Positions 16,191-24,705 of a DNA stretch of 64,000 bases are shown piece after piece. The stretch lies in assembly GCF_946223165.1 (NCBI RefSeq), contig NZ_CAMIBP010000005.1, positions 1-64,000 of the forward strand, given 5' to 3'. Position 1 is the first letter of the stretch; the number at the start of each line of letters is the position of its first letter. The DNA is from an uncultured Corynebacterium sp. (GTDB taxonomy: Bacteria > Actinomycetota > Actinomycetes > Mycobacteriales > Mycobacteriaceae). A program made the position numbers and the translations under genes. Under the pieces are notes generated by a model that ran no database searches, was not told where the DNA came from, and saw only the letters and a list, made by a program, of their open reading frames with translations.

Positions 16191-17315
16191 TTAAGCGATG
16201 GCCTCGACAGCAGCCTTCAGGCGGTCAAGGTGGGTACCGGTGACCGGGATGAAGCCAGCGTCCTCAAGGTCAGAGCTCTGGTTGTCCAGAACGGTGTTGA
16301 AGAAACCCTTCACCAGAGCGGAGGTCGCCTCGTCGTAGCCAGCGGAGCACACGATGTTGTAGGTGGTGAGGATGAGCGGGTAAGCGCCGGAGTCCTTGGA
16401 GGAGAACAGAGCCGCGGAGTCAACAACCATGTTGTGCTCGTCGCCGGTGTCCTTGAACTTCAGGTTGTTGAGGGCAACGCCAACGGTCTCGTTGGAGAGC
16501 TCGACCGGGCCGGAGCCGAAGTCAATCTTGGCGATCTTGACGCCGTCGGCTTCCTTCTGGTGAGCAAAGCCAGCCTCAACGTAGGTGATGGCGCCAGCGA
16601 TGGAAGCGACCTGGTCAGCAACACCCGAGGAGCCGTTGGCACCCTCACCGACGGCATCCGGGAACTGCTTGCCGGTGGAGTCCCAAGCGCCGGTGGAGGC
16701 CTTCAGGAACTTCTGGAAGTTGTCGGAGGTACCGGACTCGTCGGAGCGGAAGATGACCTTGATGTCCTGATCCGGGAGGGATGCACCCTCGTTCTCAGCG
16801 GCGATAGCCTTGTCGTTCCACTTGGTGATCTCGCCCTTGAAGATCTTGGCCAGGGTGGTGGTGGAGAGGTTAACGTCCACGCCCTCCAGGTTGTAGGCGA
16901 TGGCGACCGGGCCGATGGTGGTGGGCAGGTGCCATGCATCGTTGCCCTCGCAACGCTCCTTTGCCGGCTCCACCTCGTCGTCCTTCAGAGCGGAGTCAGA
17001 ACCAGCGAAGACGGCGGTGTTGTTGATGAATGCCTTGACGCCAGCGCCAGAACCGGAAGCGGTGTAGGACAGGTCAGCGTTCGGGTAAGCGTTGATGAAC
17101 GCCTTCTGCCACACGGACATAGCGTTCTGCTGGGAGGATGCGCCCTCACCGACAAGGGTGCCGGAGATGTCCTCGCTGCCCTCGGCAGCAGCGGAAGCAC
17201 CTGCGGAGGAGTCAGAGGAAGAAGAGTTGGAGGACTCAGAGCAGGCGACCAGGCCGGCGGAGGTAGCAGCGAGGACACCAAAGACGGCAACGGTGCGCTT
17301 GAAGTTGCGAATCAC
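16191..17315 (-). CDS. pstS: Phosphate-binding lipoprotein PstS
   Basis: A 374-residue high-affinity phosphate receptor anchored to the membrane. The lipoprotein signal peptide ends in the lipobox LVAC with Cys25, followed by a Ser-rich linker. Family motifs include GEGASSQQNAM, FAGSDSALKDDE and RSDESGTSDNFQ, which carry the Ser/Asp/Arg/Thr phosphate ligands. I placed the start at the GTG at 17315, with GGAAGG about 8 nt upstream; the frame is open to 17384 but that part is not signal-peptide-like. First gene of pstSCAB. Confidence 0.94.
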   Translation of the reverse strand: MIRNFKRTVAVFGVLAATSAGLVACSESSNSSSSDSSAGASAAAEGSEDISGTLVGEGASSQQNAMSVWQKAFINAYPNADLSYTASGSGAGVKAFINNTAVFAGSDSALKDDEVEPAKERCEGNDAWHLPTTIGPVAIAYNLEGVDVNLSTTTLAKIFKGEITKWNDKAIAAENEGASLPDQDIKVIFRSDESGTSDNFQKFLKASTGAWDSTGKQFPDAVGEGANGSSGVADQVASIAGAITYVEAGFAHQKEADGVKIAKIDFGSGPVELSNETVGVALNNLKFKDTGDEHNMVVDSAALFSSKDSGAYPLILTTYNIVCSAGYDEATSALVKGFFNTVLDNQSSDLEDAGFIPVTGTHLDRLKAAVEAIA

Positions 17316-17476
17316 GGGAAACCTTCCAGTAGAGATGTAGAGAGTCGATAGTTCGTCACGACCTACAGGCCCTGGCGACATCATTATTCTTCGACGTTAT
17401 GTTCATCGAGTTGAGTACCGAGCTTCCACGCGATTCGGGGTGAAGGCGTGGCTGTTACGCTCACAGCGAATCAAAC

Positions 17477-17531
17477 TAACCATCAATGGTTAACCGAATG
17501 GGTTCCTTTTGGTAAACAGATCGTGAACACT
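17477..17531. promoter_or_regulatory. Direct repeats upstream of pstS, PHO-box-like
   Basis: Plus-strand cores GTTAACC (17489), GGTTCCT (17501), GTAAACA (17512) and GTGAACA (17523) recur every 11-12 bp. They start next to a palindrome TAACCATCAATGGTTA (17477-17492). PhoP/PhoR-type regulators of actinobacteria bind such 11-bp direct repeats. The array lies about 160-215 bp upstream of the pstS start. Binding is inferred, not shown. Confidence 0.45.
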
Positions 17532-17556
17532 TTCGTTTCAGAGGTGATGTCACTCA

Positions 17557-18495
17557 CTACTTCTGGTAAACAGCGTGCTCTTCCACAATTTCGAACCCCA
17601 GCTTCTCGTACGCACGCATTGCCGGTGCATTATCCGACTCCACATAAAGGATCACTCGGTCCGCGCCGCGTTCCACCATGCGGCGCAGCCCCGCCTTGAG
17701 TAGCGGCGTGCCCACGCCGCGCCCGCGGTACGCGTCCGCGACGCCCACCACATAGATCTCCCCGAAGTGCGGGACATCCTCGGTGTGCCACTTGGTCCAG
17801 TGAAAACCGGCCAGCGGCGCTATGTCGCTCCCCTCCCCCGAGGACTCGGCTCCCTCCGATCCTTCATCCCACAAGAAGATGACATCGCGCGGATCAAACC
17901 AGGCCGCCTCCATGCCGCGCCGCAAGCGCGCCAGATCCCAGCCCCCCTGCTCCGGATGCCAGGAGAAGGCCTCATTATTCGCGTGCAACCATGCCGCATC
18001 GACGGCATCAGCCCCCCATCGCTCCACTGACTTCGCGTAATTAAGGATGCTCAGCGACGTCTCCGGACGCTCCGCCGCAGCCCACAACGCAGCGCCCTCA
18101 ACCCCCATCACGAGCAGCCGGCGGCCCGGGGTCAGCCCCTGCGCCGCAGCAAAGGCCTGCGCCTCCGGAAGGTTGCCATGCGCCCACACCCTCACCTTGA
18201 GCCCCGCGGCGCTTGCGCCGGCAGCGCCCGCCGCCGTGGCGGCATCGGCAAGCAATGACGCGCCCACCCCCCGGCGACGCATGCTCGGGCGCACCACCAT
18301 CTCGGCGGTGTCCCCATCCAGGGCCACCACGCCAGCGATTGTCCCGTCGCGCTCCGCCACGATATGGGAATGCCCCAAACGATCATCGGTCAGGCCCAGA
18401 AGAAACTGCTCCGACAAGGGGGCCACCCCGTCGGCGGCCGTCGCCTCTGCAAGGAGAGCGTCAACATCAGAAACTACATGGGGATCGAGACTCAT
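17557..18495 (-). CDS. mshD: Mycothiol synthase (MshD)
   Basis: Acetylates Cys-GlcN-Ins with acetyl-CoA to give mycothiol, the low-molecular-weight thiol of actinobacteria. The 312-residue protein has two GNAT domains, one around residues 1-140 (VVRPSMRRRGVGASLL) and one around 150-312. The second has the acetyl-CoA motif VADAYRGRGVGTPLL and EKLGFEIVEEHAVYQK. The ATG at 18495 fits the family start; an open frame running on to 18783 has no similarity. It contains one exact copy of the repeated 16-mer, encoding LLADAA. Confidence 0.92.
   Translation of the reverse strand: MSLDPHVVSDVDALLAEATAADGVAPLSEQFLLGLTDDRLGHSHIVAERDGTIAGVVALDGDTAEMVVRPSMRRRGVGASLLADAATAAGAAGASAAGLKVRVWAHGNLPEAQAFAAAQGLTPGRRLLVMGVEGAALWAAAERPETSLSILNYAKSVERWGADAVDAAWLHANNEAFSWHPEQGGWDLARLRRGMEAAWFDPRDVIFLWDEGSEGAESSGEGSDIAPLAGFHWTKWHTEDVPHFGEIYVVGVADAYRGRGVGTPLLKAGLRRMVERGADRVILYVESDNAPAMRAYEKLGFEIVEEHAVYQK
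18238..18253 (+). repeat. GGCGGCATCGGCAAGC word, copy in mshD
   Basis: Exact 16-mer on the plus strand, read in the minus-strand gene as LADAA. Confidence 0.55.
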
Positions 18496-18597
18496 AGCTG
18501 TCCACTGTATCCCCAGCGCGTGAGCCGCGCAGGCAGTTAGGACCTGAGCGAGAGTCGGAGGATACCGAGCCACGAGCGTCCGGTACAAATAGAAGAG

Positions 18598-19344
18598 ATG
18601 AAGCCGTTGAACTTTGCCGCCGCAGTCGTCTTCCTCGTGGGCGCAGCCTGGCTCGGCGACTCCTGCGTGGCCATGCACGCGGAAAACTCCGTGGCAGGAA
18701 GGGTCCACGACGCCGCCCGCCTCGATGAGACCCCGTCCGTCTACATCGGTGGCCTGCCCTACGTGGCCGCGCTGTGGACCCACACGATCCCCCTCATCGA
18801 GGTCAACGCCATGGACGTCGAGGTTCCGCGCCTCGGCATGATTAACGCGTCGACCACCCTGCGCGACGTGACGGTCACCCCAGAGCAGGTCTGGTCCGGC
18901 GACTTCGAAGGAGCCAAGGTCTCCACCCTGTCCCGGGCCATCAGCCTCGACGGCGTGGCCCTCGGCCGGCTGCTCGACATGACGGATCTCTCCATCGCCA
19001 ACCCCAATAACATCTCCCCCTCCGGCGGCCTCTCCGCAGAAGCCGAGCTCACCGGCACTATCCCCGGAGATGCGGACAAAACCACGGTCCAGGTCGATCT
19101 CCGTCTCAGCGGGGCGACGTTCACCATGGCGCCCACGAACGCCGCCGACGACCGGATCCGCGACGCCTTCAGCCTCGAGCTCGACACCCGCCAGCTTCCC
19201 CTGCCCTCACAAGCGACAATGGTGAGCCTGCGCGGCGGACAGATCTCCTTCGAAGTCCAGCGCCGCAACGTGGCACTCGCCAACGGCCAGCTCTCCCCCT
19301 TAGAGATTGACGGCGAGTACGACGCCGACGGCAAGCAGAATTAA
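18598..19344 (+). CDS. LmeA-family (DUF2993) lipid-binding protein
   Basis: A 248-residue protein with an N-terminal hydrophobic segment (residues 5-17, signal anchor or signal peptide) and then a beta-rich DUF2993 domain. The conserved kind of segments are RLGMINASTTLRDVTVTPEQVW and SPLEIDGEYDADG. LmeA of mycobacteria binds phospholipid in the periplasm and helps lipomannan elongation; whether this protein does so is unknown. It is divergent from mshD by 102 bp and converges on a lipid kinase gene with 7 bp between stops. Confidence 0.75.
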   Translation: MKPLNFAAAVVFLVGAAWLGDSCVAMHAENSVAGRVHDAARLDETPSVYIGGLPYVAALWTHTIPLIEVNAMDVEVPRLGMINASTTLRDVTVTPEQVWSGDFEGAKVSTLSRAISLDGVALGRLLDMTDLSIANPNNISPSGGLSAEAELTGTIPGDADKTTVQVDLRLSGATFTMAPTNAADDRIRDAFSLELDTRQLPLPSQATMVSLRGGQISFEVQRRNVALANGQLSPLEIDGEYDADGKQN

Positions 19345-19351
19345 CCGCCCC

Positions 19352-20326
19352 CTAGGGTGCATACACCTCCAGCGCGTCGGGAACGGAACGCAGCTCTACC
19401 CGCGTATACGACCCCTCAACCTCGCCGTCGGCCTGAAAAGAGTGCGAATGCGGCACCGTAAGCACCACCGACTGCGCGTCATCGAACTGGATCACCTGCT
19501 TGCGCGAGAGCCGATATGCGCCGAACAGATGCAACAGCCCCGCAAACCCCGAGGGGCCGTGCAGGCGATGCAGCCCAAACAGACCGAGGCCCTCGTCAAA
19601 GGAGTTACGCGGGTTCGTCACCACCGGGAGTGGCCCCAAGAACGTCCACGGGTTCGTGTTCGACGCCAGCAACAACTCCACCCCGTGCAGCCGCAGGTGT
19701 CGCTCCCCATCGTGGGCCTCGACATCGAGGCTGGGCGGGTCAATCAGGGCACGCCGCCAGCCGCGCAGCGTGGTCACCAGGTAGCGCAACGGCGTGGCCG
19801 ACCGCCCCTTGGCCCGCTGCCTATCCACCGACGTCAGAATGTCCGCATCCAGCCCGAAGCCGGCGTTGACCGCGAACCACTCCGTCGTGTGTACGTCCGC
19901 GGATTCGCCCTCCCATGTGCCCAGGCGGACCGTGCGCCGCAGGTCGTAGTACATGGTCTCCGCGAGGACGCGGGCGGCATCGGCAGGCTGGCCCGGAAAC
20001 CCCAACGCCCGGGCGAAGACGTTGGCGGAACCGGTGGGAATAACGCCGAGGACCGGCAGCGTTGCAGGATCTGCAGCGCGCGACCCTGGCTTCCCCAGCA
20101 GACCATTGACCACCTCATTGACGGTGCCGTCACCGCCCACCGCGATGACCGCATCCCACTCCTTGCGGGTCACACCCCGGACGAGCTCGGCCGCGTGCCC
20201 CGCGTAATGGGTGAACTTCACGAGGACCTCGAGGCCATCGAGCGCCGCGAGGTACGGGTAGACGTGCCGCATGACGACAGCGTCTTGCGTCGTCGAATTC
20301 GGGTTGGCAATGAGCAGTGCGCGCAT
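19352..20326 (-). CDS. Diacylglycerol kinase family lipid kinase
   Basis: A 324-residue YegS/DagK-type kinase. The nucleotide-binding motif GGDGTVNEVVNGLL lies near residues 64-77 and a second glycine-rich segment, IPTGSANVFARALG, near 100. The C-terminal beta-sandwich ends with QADGEVEG. It probably phosphorylates diacylglycerol or a related lipid at the inner membrane. It carries one near-exact copy of the repeated DNA word, encoding QPADAAR. Confidence 0.88.
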   Translation of the reverse strand: MRALLIANPNSTTQDAVVMRHVYPYLAALDGLEVLVKFTHYAGHAAELVRGVTRKEWDAVIAVGGDGTVNEVVNGLLGKPGSRAADPATLPVLGVIPTGSANVFARALGFPGQPADAARVLAETMYYDLRRTVRLGTWEGESADVHTTEWFAVNAGFGLDADILTSVDRQRAKGRSATPLRYLVTTLRGWRRALIDPPSLDVEAHDGERHLRLHGVELLLASNTNPWTFLGPLPVVTNPRNSFDEGLGLFGLHRLHGPSGFAGLLHLFGAYRLSRKQVIQFDDAQSVVLTVPHSHSFQADGEVEGSYTRVELRSVPDALEVYAP

Positions 20327-20369
20327 GAACGTTAAGACTAGTAGGAAAAGATAGGTAGGCTACCAAGTT

Positions 20370-21020
20370 ATGACTCAATCCCACCCGGAAAACGATCCGA
20401 ACAAGCTCGACGGCAACGAGGCCGTCAACCTCGCGGCGGAGGCCTGGAAGGATGCCGCCTCCCGCAACATCCCGGCCGTGGGGCTGGACGAGGTCCCCGT
20501 CCCGGATGACACCGCCAACCTCCGCCAAGGCCCCTCGCTCAACGATGCCCTCCTGGGCCTGCTCCCCCTCGTCGGCGTCTGGCAGGGCGAGGGCCAGGCC
20601 CACGACTCTGACGGCAACCAATACGCCTTCGGTCAGCAGCTCATCATCGCCCATGATGGCGAGGGCTACCTGACGTATGCCTCCCGCACGTGGAAGATCG
20701 ATGACGAGGGCACGCCCACCGGTCCCGACGTCCGTGAGAACGGATTCTGGCGCATCTCCCCCCAGGACGAGATTGAGATGACCTACACCTCGTCCAACGG
20801 CATCGTGGAGATTTTCTACGGAGAGCCCTTTAACGAGCGCGCCTGGTCCCTGCAGTCCGCGTCCACCATGGTCACGGAGACCGGCCCGAAAAACCTCGGC
20901 CCCGGTAAGCGCATGTACGGCCTCATGCCCAACAACAACCTGGGCTGGGTAGACGAACGCCTCGTCGACGGCGAGATGCGCCCCTACATGTCGGCCGAGC
21001 TGTCCCGCATCGCCGGCTAG
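20370..21020 (+). CDS. Nitrobindin-like beta-barrel protein
   Basis: A 216-residue cytosolic protein of the FABP/nitrobindin family (formerly UPF0678), whose members bind ferric haem and scavenge or isomerise peroxynitrite. It has a disordered 55-residue N-terminus, then the strand motif GVWQGEGQ, FGQQLIIAHDG and a C-terminal strand RPYMSAELSRI. The place where haem-binding members have the proximal His (HLxA-type motif) is Tyr206 here, so haem binding is doubtful. A TAGGCT -10-like box at 20356-20361 suggests a leaderless transcript. It overlaps the end of pabC by 4 bp. Confidence 0.82.
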   Translation: MTQSHPENDPNKLDGNEAVNLAAEAWKDAASRNIPAVGLDEVPVPDDTANLRQGPSLNDALLGLLPLVGVWQGEGQAHDSDGNQYAFGQQLIIAHDGEGYLTYASRTWKIDDEGTPTGPDVRENGFWRISPQDEIEMTYTSSNGIVEIFYGEPFNERAWSLQSASTMVTETGPKNLGPGKRMYGLMPNNNLGWVDERLVDGEMRPYMSAELSRIAG

Positions 21021-21865
21021 CTGAACATAGCTTCAGTCATGAGCTCCTTGAGCTCCGCCTCGTTGGCGGGCTTGGGGAGCTTGTCTCCGTTGAGGGCCGT
21101 CACGCGCACCGGCCCGCGCGCCGAGGACACCAGCCAAATAGAATCCGCCCCGCGCAGGTAGTCCAGGTCCATGACCTTCTCCTTGCAGCGATACCCGCGC
21201 TCCTGAGCCAGCTCAAAGATGGCCTTCTGCGTCGTGCCTGGGATGATTCCCGGCGCCTGCGGAGTGCGCAGCTTTTGCCCCTTCGTTGTGATCACCGTCG
21301 ACCGCGAGCCCTCCAGCACCCGTCCCTCGGCGTCGACAAAAATGACGTCGTCACAACCGTCCTGCTTCGCCGCACGTAGGCTCGCCATCGTGGCCGCATA
21401 ATTGACGGTCTTGGCCGCAATCTCCGTGGGCAGCGACCACGTGCGCAGCATGGTCTTCACCTTGACGCCCTTCTCCCGCTCCTTGAGTGTCATCGCATCC
21501 ACAGGCTCAATGGTCACCCACGCGCTAGGAATTCCCGTCGAGGCGCGGCCACGCGTGTACGTCCACGTGCACTTGCCCTCGCCCTCACCGAATTCCTCGA
21601 GCGCCACGAGGGTAGCCTCCTCCCACTTCGCGTCCTGCGGAGCCGGCAAATCCATCGCCGCCGCCGAAGTGCGGAAGCGCTCCACGTGCCGCTGCAGGTT
21701 GTGCGCCTTTCCCCCGCGCACCACGAGCGACTCGAAAATACCGTCGCCGCGCGTCACCCCGGCATCGTCCGCAAACAGCAGCGGAAGGTTGGGATTATGC
21801 CGGCGGATGGAGCCACCATAGGGTTCGATGATGTAAATAATGGGCGCGTTAGCCGTGCTGGTCAT
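21017..21865 (-). CDS. pabC: Aminodeoxychorismate lyase (class IV aminotransferase)
   Basis: A 282-residue PLP enzyme of fold type IV. It starts with the family segment FADDAGVTRGDGIFESLVV. The PLP lysine is probably in AAKTVNYA, and a later motif GCDDVIFVDAEGRVLEGSRSTV is typical of PabC/BCAT relatives. PabC makes 4-aminobenzoate for folate. Branched-chain or D-amino-acid aminotransferase activity is the main alternative. The folate-binding YgfZ gene is divergent after 31 bp, which supports a folate-related role. Confidence 0.82.
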   Translation of the reverse strand: MTSTANAPIIYIIEPYGGSIRRHNPNLPLLFADDAGVTRGDGIFESLVVRGGKAHNLQRHVERFRTSAAAMDLPAPQDAKWEEATLVALEEFGEGEGKCTWTYTRGRASTGIPSAWVTIEPVDAMTLKEREKGVKVKTMLRTWSLPTEIAAKTVNYAATMASLRAAKQDGCDDVIFVDAEGRVLEGSRSTVITTKGQKLRTPQAPGIIPGTTQKAIFELAQERGYRCKEKVMDLDYLRGADSIWLVSSARGPVRVTALNGDKLPKPANEAELKELMTEAMFS

Positions 21866-21896
21866 GCCCTTTATTATGCCCTACGATGGGGTCATT

Positions 21897-22991
21897 ATGA
21901 CCGCACCTGAGACGTACTCTTCACCACTGCTTTCCCGCCGCGGCGCCGCCGCCTACCAGGGTGACACGCTCCTCGACGTCCAGGGCGTGGCCTGGCATTA
22001 TGGCGCTCCCCTCGTGGAGCAACGCTACGCCGAGACGGGGTCCGCCATCATCGATCGCAGCCAGCGCCGCGTCATCGCCGTCTCCGGCCCCGAGGCCCCC
22101 GCCTTCCTCAATAGCCTGCTGTCTCAGAAACTCGACGACGTCGCCTCCGGGTTCTCCGCCTCCGCCTTGGACATGGACGTCCAAGGCCGCATCCTCCACG
22201 CCGCCGATGTCACTCGCTCCGGCGACGTCTTCTACCTCGACGTCCCCGCCGCGCAATTCGCTTCGTTCCTCGACTTCCTGCAGAAGATGATCTTCTGGTC
22301 GCAGGTCACCGTGGAAGAAGCTGACCTCGCCATCGTCACCGTCCTAGGCGCCCCGCTGTCGCTCGACCCTGCTGCCGATGTCGCTTTTACCCGCACCGTC
22401 TCCTCCCCGTCGGTGCTTGCCGCACCGCACCAGGATTTTGCCGTCCCGCGTTCCGCGCTAGCCGCCACCGTCGAGGCGCTCGAAGCCCAGGGCGGCAAGC
22501 TCGCCGGGCTCATGGCGTATACCGCCGAACGTGTGCGCGCCCGTGAGCCCGAACTCGCCGTCGACTTGGATGATAAGGCCATCGCCCACGAGGTTCCCCA
22601 ATGGATCGGGCGCGGCGACCGCCCTGGAGCCGTACATCTCAATAAGGGCTGTTACCGCGGCCAAGAGACCGTCGCCCGCGTCGAAAACATCGGCCGCTCC
22701 CCGCGTCTGCTCGTCATGCTGTATCTCGACGGCTCCGCGCCCTCCCGGCCCGAACCCGGTGCTGAGGTCACCGTGGGCGGGCGCCGCATCGGCAGGCTCG
22801 GCACCGTCATCGACGACTGCGACTACGGCCCCATCGCCTTGGCGCTCATCAAGCGCTCCGCGCTCACGGACCCCGCCACCAACTTCGTTATCGGTGACAC
22901 CGCCGCCAGCCTCGAGGCAGACTCCCTGCCCACCGACGAAGGCCCGAAGGCCGGCCGCGCCGCGCAGGATAAATTGCGCGGCCGGGAGTAG
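21897..22991 (+). CDS. ygfZ: Folate-binding YgfZ/GcvT-like protein
   Basis: A 364-residue homologue of the aminomethyltransferase GcvT. It carries the YgfZ signature HLNKGCYRGQETVAR (Cys near residue 250), which separates it from true GcvT. YgfZ proteins bind tetrahydrofolate and support repair or assembly of some Fe-S enzymes. The ATG at 21897 is the first start that leaves the family N-terminus; a start at 21840 would overlap pabC and adds residues of no family resemblance. Confidence 0.9.
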   Translation: MTAPETYSSPLLSRRGAAAYQGDTLLDVQGVAWHYGAPLVEQRYAETGSAIIDRSQRRVIAVSGPEAPAFLNSLLSQKLDDVASGFSASALDMDVQGRILHAADVTRSGDVFYLDVPAAQFASFLDFLQKMIFWSQVTVEEADLAIVTVLGAPLSLDPAADVAFTRTVSSPSVLAAPHQDFAVPRSALAATVEALEAQGGKLAGLMAYTAERVRAREPELAVDLDDKAIAHEVPQWIGRGDRPGAVHLNKGCYRGQETVARVENIGRSPRLLVMLYLDGSAPSRPEPGAEVTVGGRRIGRLGTVIDDCDYGPIALALIKRSALTDPATNFVIGDTAASLEADSLPTDEGPKAGRAAQDKLRGRE

Positions 22992-23189
22992 GCTAAACCC
23001 CAACGTTCTTTCGCACCGACGCCGCACCATCCCTCGCCCCGCCGAGGTCATCCCAGTTTCAGGGGGTGGTGCGGAATTTTTTAGTGACACAGGCTATTGT
23101 GTCTTACAGGAAGATACTGAAAATAATAAGCCGATGGGGCATCCGAGAATCCCTGGATAGCCTTCACACACCTCAAGGGGGTCATGCAC

Positions 23190-23414
23190 ATGGGACGCGG
23201 ACGCGCGAAGGCAAAGCAGACCAAGGTTGCACGCCAGCTCAAGTACAACTCGCCGGACATGGATCTGGACTCGCTCCAAAAGGAGCTCGCTCAGCAAAAG
23301 CCCAGCTCCCACTGGGACGACGAGGATGAGGTGGACTACGAAGACAAGTACGCCGACTACATTGACGACGCAGAGTGGGACGAGGACGCCGAGGACGCAC
23401 AGCCGTCCCGCTAG
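23190..23414 (+). CDS. DUF3073 small acidic protein
   Basis: A 74-residue actinobacterial protein of unknown function. The basic N-terminus MGRGRAKAKQTKVARQLKY is highly typical of DUF3073. It is followed by an acidic tail with WDDEDEVDYEDKYADY. The ATG at 23190 has AAGGGGG ten bases upstream; an ATG at 23184 is too close to it. A GACACA-N6-TGTGTC inverted repeat at 23086-23103, about 90 bp upstream, may be a regulator site. Confidence 0.85.
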   Translation: MGRGRAKAKQTKVARQLKYNSPDMDLDSLQKELAQQKPSSHWDDEDEVDYEDKYADYIDDAEWDEDAEDAQPSR

Positions 23415-23593
23415 CCTTCAGCACTCCAGCTTCAGACCTGCGCCGCCGGCCTTTTTAGGCTCGGCGGCTTCAGTCGTTTTCAGCTTTTCCTGGACTATGC
23501 GCCGGTGAATATCTGCCGCAAACGAGCCCGAAATCGGCCACAATCGCCCGAAACGCGGCCAAAAATCCGCGCACCGGGCCGGGGCACACACGA

Positions 23594-23624
23594 AGCCGCC
23601 CGGCCTAGGAGGCAACGGGCGGCT
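23594..23624 (-). terminator. Hairpin after purM
   Basis: AGCCGCCCG (23594-23602) pairs with CGGGCGGCT (23616-23624), 16 bp beyond the purM stop. No T run follows on the minus strand, so efficiency is uncertain. Confidence 0.5.
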
Positions 23625-23639
23625 GGGGGACAGCGCGGG

Positions 23640-24692
23640 CTAGAAGTTTGGGTGCTCGCCGTTCATGATGACGCGCGGCTCGTCGCCGACGGACGCACGA
23701 ATCGAGCCTATCTCCCAGGCATCGATGTGGCGGGCGGTGAGCATGGCCAGGGCGCGGTCGCGGTCCTCCGGGGAGACGACGGCAATCATGCCCACTCCCA
23801 TGTTGAAGGTCTTTTCCATCTCCGGCAGAGAAACCTTGCCCACGGAGGAGATGGTCTTGAAGATCTGACCCGGGGTCCAGGTAGCGCGGTTGACCTGCGC
23901 GGTCAGGCCCTCGGGAATAACGCGCTCGAGGTTGCCAGCCAGGCCACCGCCGGTGACGTGGCAGAAGGTCGAGACCTGGCACTCGGCAGCCAAAGCCAAG
24001 CAGTCAAGGGCGTAGATGCGGGTGGGCTCGAGGAGCTCCTCGCCCAGGGTGCGGCCGAGTTCCTCGACGTGGCCGTCGAGCGGCAGGCCGGCCTGCTCCA
24101 GCAGGACGTAGCGGGCCAGGGAGTAGCCGTTGGAGTGCAGACCGGAGGAGCCCATGGCGATGAGGACGTCACCGTCGCGAACCTTGTCCGGGCCCAGCAG
24201 GTTATCGGCCTCGACAACGCCGACGGCGGTGGCAGAGACGTCATACTCATCCGGGTCCATCACGCCGGGGTGCTCGGCGGTCTCGCCTCCCAGCAGGGCG
24301 CAGCCAGCCTGGACGCAGCCCTCGGCGATGCCCTTGACCACCTCGGCGACCTTCTCCGGGACGACCTTGCCCACGGCGATGTAATCCTGGAGGAACAGCG
24401 GCTCGGCGCCGCAGACGACGAGGTCGTCGACGCACATGGCGACGAGGTCGATGCCGATGGTGTCGTGCTTATCCATGGCCTGGGCGACGGCCAACTTGGT
24501 GCCCACGCCGTCGGAGCCGGCGGCGAGGATGGGCTCCTTGTACTGGCCCAGCTTGAACAGGCCGGCAAAGCCGCCGAGGCCGCCCATGACCTCGGGACGG
24601 GTGGCGCGCTTGGCGTGCGGAGCGAACAGCGTGACGGCGCGGTCGCCCTCTTCGATGCTCACGCCGGCTGCTGCGTAGGTGTTTTCGCTCAT
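23640..24692 (-). CDS. purM: Phosphoribosylformylglycinamidine cyclo-ligase
   Basis: ATP-dependent AIR synthetase, step five of purine synthesis. The 350-residue protein has the full family length. It has GSDGVGTKLAVAQAMDKHDTIG near residues 60-80, the PurM/PurL-type segment CGAEPLFLQDYIA, and GSSGLHSNGYSLAR. It is directly downstream of purF (13-bp gap, SD overlapping the purF stop), forming a purF-purM operon. Confidence 0.96.
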   Translation of the reverse strand: MSENTYAAAGVSIEEGDRAVTLFAPHAKRATRPEVMGGLGGFAGLFKLGQYKEPILAAGSDGVGTKLAVAQAMDKHDTIGIDLVAMCVDDLVVCGAEPLFLQDYIAVGKVVPEKVAEVVKGIAEGCVQAGCALLGGETAEHPGVMDPDEYDVSATAVGVVEADNLLGPDKVRDGDVLIAMGSSGLHSNGYSLARYVLLEQAGLPLDGHVEELGRTLGEELLEPTRIYALDCLALAAECQVSTFCHVTGGGLAGNLERVIPEGLTAQVNRATWTPGQIFKTISSVGKVSLPEMEKTFNMGVGMIAVVSPEDRDRALAMLTARHIDAWEIGSIRASVGDEPRVIMNGEHPNF

Positions 24693-24705
24693 GTGAAAAG
24701 TTTCC

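Noticed and set aside
17543..17552. GlxR (CRP-type) site near pstS, GTGATGTCAC
   Set aside because: The half-sites are adjacent, without the N6 spacer of the known TGTGA-N6-TCACA consensus.
18496..18783. N-terminal extension of mshD
   Set aside because: The added residues have no similarity to MshD and the region overlaps the divergent DUF2993 gene.
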